Part shown: one piece after another, positions 1-8,344 of the stretch | How the letters are laid out: every line of letters begins with the position of its first letter | Position numbering within the stretch: position 1 is the first letter of the stretch | Assembly: GCA_900320055.1 (NCBI GenBank) | Contig: ONQS01000016.1 | Coordinates: forward strand, 1 to 49,605 | Direction: 5' to 3' | Origin: an uncultured Prevotellaceae bacterium | GTDB taxonomy: Bacteria; Bacteroidota; Bacteroidia; Bacteroidales; Muribaculaceae | Length of the DNA: 49,605 bases | Made by a program: the position numbers and the translations under genes | The notes under the pieces: generated by a model | The model's database searches: none | The model's input: only the letters and a program-made list of their open reading frames with translations | Told to the model about the DNA's origin: nothing

Positions 1-40
1 TAAACAGCCTTTTCGGACACGTTCCCGAAAAGCGCGACTG

Positions 41-48
41 CAAAGGTA
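41..48 (-). promoter_or_regulatory. Bacteroidota-type promoter reading out of the left edge
   Basis: On the minus strand this is TACCTTTG, a full match to the -7 consensus TAnnTTTG. A TTG triplet lies about 19 nt upstream on the same strand, where the -33 element is expected. Transcription would run leftward out of the window, so a minus-strand gene probably begins just outside it. An inverted repeat at 10-31 (TTTTCGG/CCGAAAA) would lie at the start of that transcript. Confidence 0.6.
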
Positions 49-71
49 CAAATAATTTCCTGAACCACAAG

Positions 72-107
72 CCGAAACGCCACTTTTTTCATCAAAAAAG
101 TTTTCGG
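72..107 (-). terminator. Hairpin downstream of the TonB-type barrel gene
   Basis: The arms CCGAAA (72-77) and TTTTCGG (101-107) enclose a perfect inner stem, CTTTTTT/AAAAAAG, with a 4-nt loop. It lies about 27 nt past the stop of the minus-strand gene ending at 134. No clean T-run follows the outer stem, so termination is inferred from structure and position only. Confidence 0.35.
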
Positions 108-133
108 AACTGTGCGCCATACTTGTTAGCGGG

Positions 134-2458
134 CTAATTGATGTTGTCTTTAATTTCTTCGTAGTCTTGCGAACTATTATTAACGACATTGTACTTTTGG
201 TTCTTGCCGCCTGAGAATTTCCATTGCAGAGAGATGCCGATACTTTGGACTGGCGTGGTATAGTCGTACGTGATCTTGCAGCCATTGGCCTGCCTGTCAT
301 ACTTACGACGATCGCCGAGAGCGTTGAAAGTAAGCGTCAACTGTAACTTGTCTTTGCACATGGACTTATATATTTGTCCGTAGACATTCCAGACGGTATA
401 ATAAGTGCGGTCGTAATTTTTGCATGTCGGCTCATAATTGATGTTCAGCATACCACCCCAACCGTGTTGAAAACTAAATGTGTTGTACATAGCATAGTAC
501 TGGCGGAGCCTCGTCTTATCATAGTAAACACCACCTAAGGTTAGATCTTCAGGGCAAATCTCATAACGTCCTGACAATTTCATCGTCCATGGCTTTACCG
601 GGCTCCAATTCACCTCAGCACCCACACCATACGAATTCTGAGCTGGCAGATTGATAGGGGTTATATAGAACACATCGAGGGCAGCAGGGCTTTGCCTGGT
701 CTCCCAATGGATAGTATTTCTTGCCCTTGCATACATTGCATTCAGGTTCAACAGGTTGCGGAACATGGACACTCCTGCTATGACCATGTCTACTGTTTGG
801 GCCTTCAAGTCGGGATTACCGACAGTGTAGTTATATGGATCTGTCCAACGAATGGTAGAAGAGATAGCGGAATAGGGTATATTATCAAGTGTACGCTTGT
901 AGTTAAGCATCAGAGCGTGCTTGCCATTGCCCCCTAATGGCATCATCAACTGCACCGTGGGATTAATGCCCCATTGTGTATCTGTAGATGTTTCGCCGTC
1001 ATCCAATGTCTTATACCATATCCTGTTCAATTGAAAATTGGCACCTGCATTGTATTGAATCTTCCAAACCTGTCCCATAGCTGACGCATATACCAGTGGG
1101 GTCAGGCCACTCGTGCGTGTTGCAACTTGGCTGGTTTGGAATCGCTCAGAGCCGTCAACCCCACCAACAATTGGAGTATATTCTGACGTAATGTATTGTA
1201 ATGATGCGCCATATTTCCAAACCAGCTTTTGACTGCGAGGGTCAGTCAGATCCACCGAAAACTTATACATGTTCAACGTGGTTTTATCCTCCGACGTGCT
1301 TGACGGATTCTGGGCATAAGTATAGTTTGACTTGTTATCAGACTGGCGGTTATAATAGTCGCCAATCATTTCCAACGTTGTTCCACGTTGGCTAAGGGAG
1401 GACGTATTGTATTTCAATGTTGCTTCTTGAATAAGATAACTGTTTCTTGCATCCACACTGGAAAGACCAGTCGCGCCCTTGTCTAAAGTAGTGGTCTTGG
1501 TCTTGTTGGTCGCGATGTAGTAACTTCCTCCCAAATAACTCTTATCGTTGATGTTGTGGGTTAGACTCAAACGGTTTCTGAAAGTATGCCATTTATTTTT
1601 TACCTCTTCATCGATTTCTGTACGCATATTGTTGGTCGGATCCCAGATTGACTGCTTTGCCGTCTCTTCTGGTTGGAAGAAATCCAATGAGAGGTTATCA
1701 TAGATGCTCAGGTTTTTGTATCGGTAGTAGATTAGACCACCGAGGTTTTCGTTGCTGAAACCGAATGAAGGTTCATATTCTGCACCACCCCACAATGATC
1801 CGTAATAACTACCTTCTGATGGCTTATGTAATGTAATCTCAATAGTTCCTCCTGCACTTGCTGCATTTTGGTTCGCTCCTGCAAGATAGTTGACCTTTAC
1901 TTTATCTATGATGTCCGCAGGTATGTTCTTGAGTTCATCTGATGATGTGAGTTTGACACCATCCACATAGATTTCACTTACCTTTAAACCGTTGATTTTA
2001 TAATCGCCATCTTCTTTGCTGACGCCAGGAAGAAAGGCTAATGCATCTGGCGCTTGCTTACCTTTTGCTATTGCCGATGAACGGAGGTTTACCATGTACC
2101 CGCGGGCATCGTATTGAGTTCTGGATGCTACTATGACGACCTCATCAAGCATCTTTGAATCTTCTTTCATGACGATAGTGCCCAAATCTCCTGCCCTACA
2201 GACTTTTTTGATGCTTTCGTATCCCATATACGACAACAACAATGTGTACTCTATATCTTCCTGTATTTGCAAGGTGAATAAACCTTCTGTATCCGTTGCG
2301 ACGCCACATACATAGGAAGAATCTTGCACATTTTGTAGAACAACACTGACATAAGGCAGAGGATTATTCTGAGAATCTACCACCTTTCCCTGGATTGACG
2401 TCACTGCATTCAAGTGCAATGCGATCAGCAACGCCAGTATAATTGATACGTTTCTCAT
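134..2458 (-). CDS. TonB-dependent-receptor-like outer-membrane beta-barrel protein
   Basis: A 774-residue protein that probably sits in the outer membrane and imports or binds an unknown ligand. It starts with a signal peptide (MRNVSIILALLIALHLNA). A carboxypeptidase-regulatory-like beta-sandwich follows at about residues 22-100 (GKVVDSQNNPLPYVSVVL), then a plug-like region with YVDGVKL and a GGTIEITL motif near 205, then a long aromatic-rich barrel of the OMP_b-brl_3 type. Unlike the neighbouring receptor it has no STN signalling domain. It lies 173 nt downstream of that receptor and has its own promoter-like box at 2509-2516, so it may be expressed separately. The gene is more AT-rich than its neighbours. 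No SusD-like lipoprotein is nearby, so a polysaccharide-utilisation role is not supported; the substrate cannot be told. Confidence 0.85.
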   Translation of the reverse strand: MRNVSIILALLIALHLNAVTSIQGKVVDSQNNPLPYVSVVLQNVQDSSYVCGVATDTEGLFTLQIQEDIEYTLLLSYMGYESIKKVCRAGDLGTIVMKEDSKMLDEVVIVASRTQYDARGYMVNLRSSAIAKGKQAPDALAFLPGVSKEDGDYKINGLKVSEIYVDGVKLTSSDELKNIPADIIDKVKVNYLAGANQNAASAGGTIEITLHKPSEGSYYGSLWGGAEYEPSFGFSNENLGGLIYYRYKNLSIYDNLSLDFFQPEETAKQSIWDPTNNMRTEIDEEVKNKWHTFRNRLSLTHNINDKSYLGGSYYIATNKTKTTTLDKGATGLSSVDARNSYLIQEATLKYNTSSLSQRGTTLEMIGDYYNRQSDNKSNYTYAQNPSSTSEDKTTLNMYKFSVDLTDPRSQKLVWKYGASLQYITSEYTPIVGGVDGSERFQTSQVATRTSGLTPLVYASAMGQVWKIQYNAGANFQLNRIWYKTLDDGETSTDTQWGINPTVQLMMPLGGNGKHALMLNYKRTLDNIPYSAISSTIRWTDPYNYTVGNPDLKAQTVDMVIAGVSMFRNLLNLNAMYARARNTIHWETRQSPAALDVFYITPINLPAQNSYGVGAEVNWSPVKPWTMKLSGRYEICPEDLTLGGVYYDKTRLRQYYAMYNTFSFQHGWGGMLNINYEPTCKNYDRTYYTVWNVYGQIYKSMCKDKLQLTLTFNALGDRRKYDRQANGCKITYDYTTPVQSIGISLQWKFSGGKNQKYNVVNNSSQDYEEIKDNIN

Positions 2459-2508
2459 AATATTATGTTTATTTGATAGTTATACATTAGATGCCATTTT
2501 ACTCAATG

Positions 2509-2516
2509 CAAAATTA
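2509..2516 (-). promoter_or_regulatory. Promoter box TAATTTTG for the barrel gene at 134-2458
   Basis: The minus strand reads TAATTTTG, matching TAnnTTTG, about 50 nt before the start codon at 2458. It suggests the second barrel gene has its own transcript besides any readthrough from the sigma/anti-sigma/receptor operon. Confidence 0.5.
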
Positions 2517-2631
2517 TTGATAAGCGTAGGAGCCTGCAATACCCAAAAGGGTGTTTTTTCACAAGGCACATAAGAAACAGGCCTATCGTTTCGTCCTCGG
2601 CTGACCATAGTATAGAAATTACAAGTATAAA

Positions 2632-5217
2632 TTAGAAACTGCCTGTATCGGAATCCTTGTTCTGTAGTTTTCGACTAATCTTGTAATTCTTACCTGTAGA
2701 GAAGTCGTAACTGAAACCGAGGACAAACATTGACTTATTGTCATCAATCCATGTCTTGTATGTACTTTGCAGAATACTTGTTGGCATGCTATAGCCTGAA
2801 TAACGTGATCGAGTGAAAATCCAATAGTCAGCGGCGAAGATGCGCCAGTTCTTGTTTTGCCAAAAAATATGTAGGTGAGATTTGTTCTCGCCGGCATCCA
2901 GTGTGGATCCATTGAGGCGTTTTGACACGATGTTCCCTACATAGGAGGCTCCCCAGTTGCCCTTCCGGAACTGAATGGCATAGTAGAGCGGTGCCCACGT
3001 ATGATGGTAGTGTCCGATAATGGGGCTACTGACCGTTTGACGAGAGACGTAGCCCCGAATGACCACCGTCAGCACCTGACTCTTAAAGGGGCTAATGACC
3101 AACAGGTATGACCCACCCAAATCACTGCTATAGTTGGCATTTTCGTTCGTGCCCACAATATATTGCAGGCCGTTAATCTCTTGCTGGGTATAATAGCGGT
3201 TGATCGGAGAATCGGAATATGAATAGTATAGTCCAACTTGGGTCTGTAGCCAGCCGAGGTTCCACTTGTGGATAAATTCTGACCGATAAGTGTTATAACT
3301 TTTCAGATACGGGTTGCCAATTCTCAGCACTCCAGGAATGACGAGGCTGGCATTGTTGCTGAGTTGTGAGATAGGGGGCGTATTCGATTTTGACGAGGTA
3401 ACCCACTGAAGGCTCATCGTCTTTGATAGATTAGTACTCAGGATGAGTTTTGGTGTGAAGAGCCAATGAGAGTCGTGAGCATCAGTATTGTCTTGGGTCA
3501 CTTGTGTGGCTCCTGCACCGATACGGTACATCAATTTTCCGAGATTGCCACTATACTCGGCATACATATAGTGCTGATAACTGGCAGATGAGTATTCATA
3601 GTCTTCATAGCCTGAAAGCACGTTGCTGATGGTGGCATTCGAGCGTCCGAACGATCCGCGATAGCCCAGGCTCAGGTTGCCCTTTTCCCATTTCTTAGTA
3701 TAAGCCAATTCACCAATAAAGGAGTACTTGTTGTTCTGCTGCTCTTGGTTGTCTGACAGCCATACCTCACCGTCGCTGACGGCCGTCTCCTCAGCCCAGT
3801 TCTTTCTGCTGTTGTGATAATAAGTGCCCACGAGGTCGATCGACAGTTCTTGATTTTTAGGCAGCGTTTTCTGGACATACACGTTCAGGTCTGGACCAAA
3901 TGTGTTCATGCGGCTGCCAAATTCGCCTTTCCCCGCAACTGAGGTGTTGAGTGTTGATGTGTTATGGATATCACTCTGTCCATCGCTATGCCTGTGGCTG
4001 AAGTGGGGAGTTGCCACAATCTGTACCGCTATATCGTCAGATTTGTTGTAGGTGTACTTAATGACGGGGTCGTTCCAAGTATAGCCGAATTTGTCGTGGG
4101 TCTTTTTTTGATAGTTGTAATGAACAGGAGACGCTGGTGCTGCGTCGTCGGGAAGGTGCCTTTGCAGTGTATAGTCGTAAGTCTGCTTACCAAAGCGCTT
4201 TGAATAGTCTCTCATGTTGAACGAATAAGAGAGTGAAAACTGATGGTTGCCCGAAGTCAGGTTCAGGTAGGCCTCATCGTTTGTAAAGCCCGTCGTGAAG
4301 GCTGTACTTGCCTCGATGCCTGCATTGATGCCAGTCTCCATCCGCTTGGTAATCACGTTGATGAGTGTACCGGCTTCGGCATAGCGGGCTGGTGGAATGT
4401 TGTAATATTCTACCCTTGAGATCTTGTCTGCAGGAATGCCTTTTAAGTCAATGTCTGATGCTGCTACGCCATTGATCAGTATCTTCACGCTGCCGCCGTC
4501 CATTCGCTGAATCTTATTGCTCACCGGATCGATTTTCAGGTCTTCAACGTGTTCCAGCAGGTCACGGACATTGCGGGCTTGCCTTATTTGCTCAATAGTG
4601 AAGGTATGGACTGACTTATCCACATAGTTCATGATACGGGTACCTTCTACCGTCACACCGTTGATGATATACTCAGCGGGTCGCATTTGGATTGTGCCTA
4701 TATCACCAGCCTCGCAATTTCGATAGTAGGTGCGATAGCCGACAAAACTGCACTTCACGATGACATGGTGGGCCTCAATAGGAATCACGAAGCGACCGCT
4801 CTCATTACTGACGCCTCCTGTGAGCAGCGTTGAGTCGGCAGGGTTAAGAATAGCAATGGTTGCATATGCCAATGGCTGGCCTTGTTCATCGACGATGGTG
4901 CCCTTGAGGTGGTGCTCGGTCTTGTGAATGCATTCCACATAGATATCGTTGTTTTCACCCAGGACCATCTGGATGGGATAGAAACCAATAATCTGTCTAA
5001 TGGCTTCAGGAACAGGTTTGTTCTTGACACTGGTGGTAACAGTGAAGTCCTCCAGTTCGTTGTAGATAAACACGATCTTGTGGTTGGCGGTCTGTTGCTG
5101 GATGTACTTCAGCGCGTCGCTCATCGACACATTCTGGAAATTGTGGGTAATGCGCTGCGCGTGTGCTATGCCTGCCAGGAAGCACAGCAATAGGATCATG
5201 GTAAATAGTCTCTTCAT
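2632..5217 (-). CDS. STN-domain TonB-dependent receptor-like protein of a sigma/anti-sigma system
   Basis: An outer-membrane protein of about 861 residues. The ATG at 5217 is preferred over a GTG at 5220 because it gives a clean signal peptide (MKRLFTMILLLCFLAGIAHA). Next comes an STN domain at about residues 27-90, the periplasmic module that contacts an anti-sigma factor in FecA-type signalling. Then a carboxypeptidase-regulatory-like domain at about 105-185 (LKGTIVDEQGQPLAYATIAI), a plug (about 200-295, with ILINGVAASDIDL and LINVITKR), and an OMP_b-brl_3 barrel. The start codon shares one base with the anti-sigma stop codon (TGATG), so the two are translationally coupled. The order sigma, anti-sigma, STN receptor is the classical cell-surface signalling arrangement. 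The ligand is unknown and no SusD partner follows. Confidence 0.88.
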   Translation of the reverse strand: MKRLFTMILLLCFLAGIAHAQRITHNFQNVSMSDALKYIQQQTANHKIVFIYNELEDFTVTTSVKNKPVPEAIRQIIGFYPIQMVLGENNDIYVECIHKTEHHLKGTIVDEQGQPLAYATIAILNPADSTLLTGGVSNESGRFVIPIEAHHVIVKCSFVGYRTYYRNCEAGDIGTIQMRPAEYIINGVTVEGTRIMNYVDKSVHTFTIEQIRQARNVRDLLEHVEDLKIDPVSNKIQRMDGGSVKILINGVAASDIDLKGIPADKISRVEYYNIPPARYAEAGTLINVITKRMETGINAGIEASTAFTTGFTNDEAYLNLTSGNHQFSLSYSFNMRDYSKRFGKQTYDYTLQRHLPDDAAPASPVHYNYQKKTHDKFGYTWNDPVIKYTYNKSDDIAVQIVATPHFSHRHSDGQSDIHNTSTLNTSVAGKGEFGSRMNTFGPDLNVYVQKTLPKNQELSIDLVGTYYHNSRKNWAEETAVSDGEVWLSDNQEQQNNKYSFIGELAYTKKWEKGNLSLGYRGSFGRSNATISNVLSGYEDYEYSSASYQHYMYAEYSGNLGKLMYRIGAGATQVTQDNTDAHDSHWLFTPKLILSTNLSKTMSLQWVTSSKSNTPPISQLSNNASLVIPGVLRIGNPYLKSYNTYRSEFIHKWNLGWLQTQVGLYYSYSDSPINRYYTQQEINGLQYIVGTNENANYSSDLGGSYLLVISPFKSQVLTVVIRGYVSRQTVSSPIIGHYHHTWAPLYYAIQFRKGNWGASYVGNIVSKRLNGSTLDAGENKSHLHIFWQNKNWRIFAADYWIFTRSRYSGYSMPTSILQSTYKTWIDDNKSMFVLGFSYDFSTGKNYKISRKLQNKDSDTGSF

Positions 5218-5879
5218 CACTTGCCCTCCTGTGCTGATTCAACAATGAGTTTGCCATCCTCACGATAGATGTTGAGCGACTCGAAATGGGACAGCATGTC
5301 CACGACCATGTCGAGTGAATAGTCGGGCTCCCACTCGTAATGGAGGCGCAGCGAGCGAACATCGTCGCTGCGGTATTCCACGTTAACGTGGTAATAGGCA
5401 GCGAGTTCGTTCAGGATCTGCTCCAGCGGCACGTTATCATAAAGCCGGGTCTCGGCCATGACCGTTAGCGTGTCGGTCGCTTGCTCAATGGCCTCTGGAG
5501 TAGCGTCGGCGGTGACGGCAGGGGCTTCAGTCTTGACAGCGGCGGTCTCCTCTGTATTCTGCTTTTGCAGACCGAAGAAGCCTGTCTTGACGGCAGCATA
5601 GGAGACTCCGAAGAGGACCAAAGCGATAGCGGCGGTTGCTGCCACCTTGCGCCACATGGGGACGATGGCTGCGCGAGGACGTTGTGACTGGGTCAGGCGT
5701 TGCCACTCGGCATCGATGGTCTCGCCGCTCACCTCGGGCGACGGGGCGGTGCTCTTGACTTTCGCCATCAGGGTATAAAGTTCACGGCACTCGTCATCGG
5801 CAAGGATCTCTTGCCATTGTGCCTCGCTGTAACGCTCGGGTTGTTCCAGCATCTGGAAAAGTAAATCGGTCTTGTTCAT
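5217..5879 (-). CDS. Anti-sigma factor with a C-terminal STN-like/DUF4974 domain
   Basis: A 220-residue inner-membrane regulator expected to hold the ECF sigma factor encoded just upstream. Residues 1-70 form a charged cytoplasmic region rich in short helices. One membrane segment lies near residues 82-105 (VAATAAIALVLFGVSYAAV), followed by an Ala/Thr/Glu-rich linker. The last 75 residues (from TRLYDNVPLEQILNELAAYY) resemble DUF4974, the domain that ends many Bacteroidota FecR-like proteins and shares the STN fold. The usual central FecR domain appears to be missing, so the protein is shorter than typical FecR-like family members. It shares one base with the receptor gene downstream and lies 51 nt after the sigma factor gene. 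Confidence 0.82.
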   Translation of the reverse strand: MNKTDLLFQMLEQPERYSEAQWQEILADDECRELYTLMAKVKSTAPSPEVSGETIDAEWQRLTQSQRPRAAIVPMWRKVAATAAIALVLFGVSYAAVKTGFFGLQKQNTEETAAVKTEAPAVTADATPEAIEQATDTLTVMAETRLYDNVPLEQILNELAAYYHVNVEYRSDDVRSLRLHYEWEPDYSLDMVVDMLSHFESLNIYREDGKLIVESAQEGK

Positions 5880-5884
5880 TGCTG

Positions 5885-5920
5885 CTTAGTTTTTAGTCCT
5901 TAGTTCTTAGTTTTTAGTTG
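5885..5920 (-). repeat. Short tandem CTAA-type repeat before the anti-sigma gene
   Basis: On the minus strand this reads as repeats of the kind AACTAAAAACTAAG, filling the gap between the sigma and anti-sigma genes. Related AACTAAC-type runs occur at 7502-7557, 11141-11180, 38166-38185 and more loosely near 30096 and 40311. Function unknown. Confidence 0.6.
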
Positions 5921-5930
5921 GCATCCGCCC

Positions 5931-6434
5931 TCATAACGCCTCATTTCTTTTAAGCGTTTGACGTAATTGACGGAGCGCGCTGTGCAGGTGCTTGTAGATG
6001 GTGGTGTGGCTCACGCCCAGGCGACGGGCGACCTCGGTCAAGGCTATTCCTTCATGGAAATGCAGGCGTATCACCTCCCGGCACACAGGCGGCACCAGAG
6101 CATCGATGCCCTTGCTGAGCACTTCAATTTCGCGCTCAAGGTCCTCGGGCGATGTCTGTTCCACTACCGTGTCGGGAATGAGGTACTGCTGCAATTGGGC
6201 ATGCAGCCGGCGGTCACGCATCACGTTCAAGCACTGGTTGCGCACGCATGACAACAGATAAGGCAGGACGGTCGATTCACGCAGTTCCGTTTGTTCCACA
6301 AGCAACTTGGCAAAGACGTCGTGCACAACGTCCTTGCTGTCGTCATCGTCGTGCAACAGCAGGTAAGCCAGCCGATGCATCGCGCTGTAATGCTGCCTGA
6401 ACAGCCCCTCGATATGTCTTTCTCTGTCTGTCAT
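5931..6434 (-). CDS. RNA polymerase ECF-type sigma factor
   Basis: A protein of about 167 residues that would direct RNA polymerase to a small set of promoters when released by its anti-sigma factor. Region 2 is near the N terminus (YSAMHRLAYLLL, then SKDVVHDVFAKLL). Region 4 is a helix-turn-helix near the C terminus (ALTEVARRLGVSHTTIYKHL). I chose the ATG at 6434 (MTDRERHIEG) because the extension to 6449 depends on a GTG codon and adds only five residues. It is the first gene of a three-gene unit with the anti-sigma factor and STN receptor, matching Bacteroidota cell-surface signalling systems. The regulon cannot be told from the sequence, but the receptor operon itself is the usual target. 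Confidence 0.9.
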   Translation of the reverse strand: MTDRERHIEGLFRQHYSAMHRLAYLLLHDDDDSKDVVHDVFAKLLVEQTELRESTVLPYLLSCVRNQCLNVMRDRRLHAQLQQYLIPDTVVEQTSPEDLEREIEVLSKGIDALVPPVCREVIRLHFHEGIALTEVARRLGVSHTTIYKHLHSALRQLRQTLKRNEAL

Positions 6435-6520
6435 ACACTCTATATACACACAGAAACCGATTTTTTAAACCCCCAAACGATGATTTTCTCGATTTTTAAT
6501 TCTGTATCAGTATGGCAGTA

Positions 6521-6528
6521 CAAAAATA
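6521..6528 (-). promoter_or_regulatory. Promoter box TATTTTTG upstream of the ECF sigma factor
   Basis: The minus strand reads TATTTTTG, fitting TAnnTTTG, about 90 nt upstream of the sigma factor ATG. It would drive the sigma/anti-sigma/receptor operon from the housekeeping sigma factor. Confidence 0.45.
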
Positions 6529-6625
6529 CTAGAACGCTCAACCTATGTCAATACCCATGTGGGCATTTTCTATCGCACAAGACGTTTTTCGACCGTTTTG
6601 GTGAGTAATCCCATATATGATGAGA

Positions 6626-6656
6626 CAAAAAAAGCCCACCGAGAACCTCGGTGAGC
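6626..6656 (-). terminator. Intrinsic terminator of the small barrel gene
   Basis: On the minus strand the stem GCTCACCGAG/CTCGGTGGGC is followed directly by seven T residues. It lies about 28 nt past the stop of the gene at 6684-7349, a textbook rho-independent terminator. Confidence 0.85.
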
Positions 6657-6683
6657 ATGGCAAGACTGTAATAAAAAGATGGT

Positions 6684-7349
6684 TTAGAAACGATAGCCAA
6701 AGGATATCTGGGCATTGCCGTTTTTGGTATGATGCTTAAAAAAGTCCGTTTCGCCTTCCGTTTCAAATACTATGTTCTTGAAAACGTCGGTCAATCCCAT
6801 GGTGTATCGTGCCTGAACAAAGACATGATCGGAAAAGTTGTAGGTCAGTCCCAGACCCAAGCCAAAGTCGACGTCATGGGTGCTCTCCTTCAGGCTCATG
6901 GTCTCTTTTGCCACTTTGCCCTCAGGGTCCTGGCCAATGGTGACCTTGTGATACACATTAAAACCTACTTGAGGACCAAAGTCAATGCTCAACGACGGCG
7001 TCATGTAATACTTGAACATAACCGGCAGATTGATGTAATTGATGTGATAGTTAGCCGGCCGGGTATAACGTCCATATTGCGAAGGGTAAGTTTTATCATA
7101 ATTCACGAAATCGTATTTGCCTCCTTGTGCGGCAAACACCACTTCGGGGGCCAGAGCAAACTTGCCGTTAAAGCGGTATTCCATCTGCAGGCCAGCCTGA
7201 TAGTTAAGTTTCCCGCCATGGGAGGTGTGTTTGCCCCAGTAGTGCGTGTAGTCTACACCAATTTTAGGGCCAAAACTGAATGTCTTCTGAGCCATTGCCG
7301 CCGAAGAGGCTAAAAGCAGGCACACGAGTGTGATGATCGTTTTCTTCAT
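6684..7349 (-). CDS. Porin-family outer-membrane beta-barrel protein (OMP_b-brl_2 type)
   Basis: A protein of about 221 residues with a signal peptide ending in SSAAMAQ, followed by amphipathic, aromatic-rich strands ending in Phe (ISFGYRF), as in small eight-stranded barrels. I chose the ATG at 7349 because the frame upstream of it encodes an unrelated stretch before a perfect signal sequence. It is a paralog of the protein at 42300-42893: both share a YQAGL.MEY.F segment, an EVVFA.QGGK motif, and DVDFGLGLG near the C terminus. It is a single gene with its own terminator at 6626-6656. A structural or adhesin-like role is possible; no substrate can be inferred. Confidence 0.85.
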   Translation of the reverse strand: MKKTIITLVCLLLASSAAMAQKTFSFGPKIGVDYTHYWGKHTSHGGKLNYQAGLQMEYRFNGKFALAPEVVFAAQGGKYDFVNYDKTYPSQYGRYTRPANYHINYINLPVMFKYYMTPSLSIDFGPQVGFNVYHKVTIGQDPEGKVAKETMSLKESTHDVDFGLGLGLTYNFSDHVFVQARYTMGLTDVFKNIVFETEGETDFFKHHTKNGNAQISFGYRF

Positions 7350-7501
7350 GATAAAATGAATGATGTTGGTTGTTATTAATATAATGTTGATTCTCGACAA
7401 AGTCTGTCATCTTATAAGACACCCGGCTACCGATTTACTAAACCCTATGCAGTCATTTTTTGTAATAATTAACAAATGGGGTGAGCAGTTGTGTAGTTGT
7501 C

Positions 7502-7557
7502 ACTAAAAACTAAAAGAAACTAAAGACTAACAACTAACAACTAACAACTAACAACTA
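7502..7557 (+). repeat. AACTAAC heptamer tandem repeat in a 303-nt intergenic region
   Basis: The sequence goes from irregular ACTAAAA units into at least four perfect copies of AACTAAC. It lies between two divergent genes (the barrel gene ending upstream at 7349 and the cyclo-ligase starting at 7653) and ends 39 nt before a promoter box. The rest of 7350-7501 shows no gene or clear signal. Confidence 0.75.
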
Positions 7558-7595
7558 TTTAACATTACTTTTCTATCATTAATCTGAAAAAACGC

Positions 7596-7603
7596 TACCT
7601 TTG
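7596..7603 (+). promoter_or_regulatory. Promoter box TACCTTTG for the 5-formyl-THF cyclo-ligase gene
   Basis: A perfect TAnnTTTG match 49 nt upstream of the start codon at 7653. No clear -33 element is visible at the expected distance. Confidence 0.65.
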
Positions 7604-7652
7604 CGTCGATATATCTACACTATTCAAGACATAGCATCGTATTTAAGATAAA

Positions 7653-8225
7653 ATGACAAAGAAAGAACTGAGACAGCAGATCAAGCAGTTAAAGGCAATC
7701 ACTCCCGTAGCCCTGCGTGAGGTAGAGGCCGATATGGTGTTTAACACAATCAAGGCAATGCCCGTATGGCAACAGGCCCGGCACATCCTGTGCTACTGGT
7801 CACTGCCCGACGAGTTACCCACACACGAGAGTGTGAATCAATGGCTTGCCGACGGGAAAAACATCTACCTGCCTCGAGTCAAGGGCGATGATTTGGAAAT
7901 CGTGCCTTACCATGGTGCACAGAGCCTGGATGACAACAACAAATTCCACATCGGTGAGCCCGTGGGCGATGCCGTCGAGGCCGCATGTCTGGAACTCATC
8001 ATCGTTCCTGCCGTGGCTCTTGATGGCAAACGCAACCGCTTGGGTCGCGGCAAGGGCTTCTATGACAGACTGCTGAGCACTACAGATTGCCCTACAATCG
8101 GTGTGGTGTGCGACTTCCAACTGGTTGAAGAAGTGCCTGTTGAATCACACGACCGCCCGCTGGACTGTGTAGTGACCAGCGACACCGTCATCGCCAATCC
8201 CGAAAAACAGTCCCTGTTCGCCTGA
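7653..8225 (+). CDS. 5-formyltetrahydrofolate cyclo-ligase
   Basis: A 190-residue cytoplasmic enzyme that converts 5-formyl-THF to 5,10-methenyl-THF with ATP, recovering the folate pool for one-carbon metabolism. The N terminus (MTKKELRQQIKQL) and the C-terminal signature NRLGRGKGFYDRLL, the family's glycine-rich GxGxGxYDR motif, identify it. The length fits the family. The ATG lies 49 nt after a strong promoter box. The M16 peptidase gene follows in the same direction after about 120 nt, so partial co-transcription is possible. In E. coli the homologous gene follows 6S RNA; I could not recognise a 6S RNA here. Confidence 0.93.
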   Translation: MTKKELRQQIKQLKAITPVALREVEADMVFNTIKAMPVWQQARHILCYWSLPDELPTHESVNQWLADGKNIYLPRVKGDDLEIVPYHGAQSLDDNNKFHIGEPVGDAVEAACLELIIVPAVALDGKRNRLGRGKGFYDRLLSTTDCPTIGVVCDFQLVEEVPVESHDRPLDCVVTSDTVIANPEKQSLFA

Positions 8226-8344
8226 CAAGCAACTCACACATATAACCGCAATGGTTTTGATGACAACTATAACAACATATGTGGGGGATATACGCGTCCG
8301 TAAGTAGGCACGCTAAGCGTTGGATATTAAAGGATACAATAGAA

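Noticed and set aside
1-6434. A polysaccharide utilisation locus around the TonB-type receptors
   Set aside because: There is no SusD-like lipoprotein and no glycosidase next to either receptor; the sigma/anti-sigma context suits surface signalling but the ligand is open.
7350-7652. 6S RNA upstream of the 5-formyl-THF cyclo-ligase gene, as in E. coli
   Set aside because: The region holds heptamer repeats and a promoter box, and I could not see the long bulged stem of 6S RNA.
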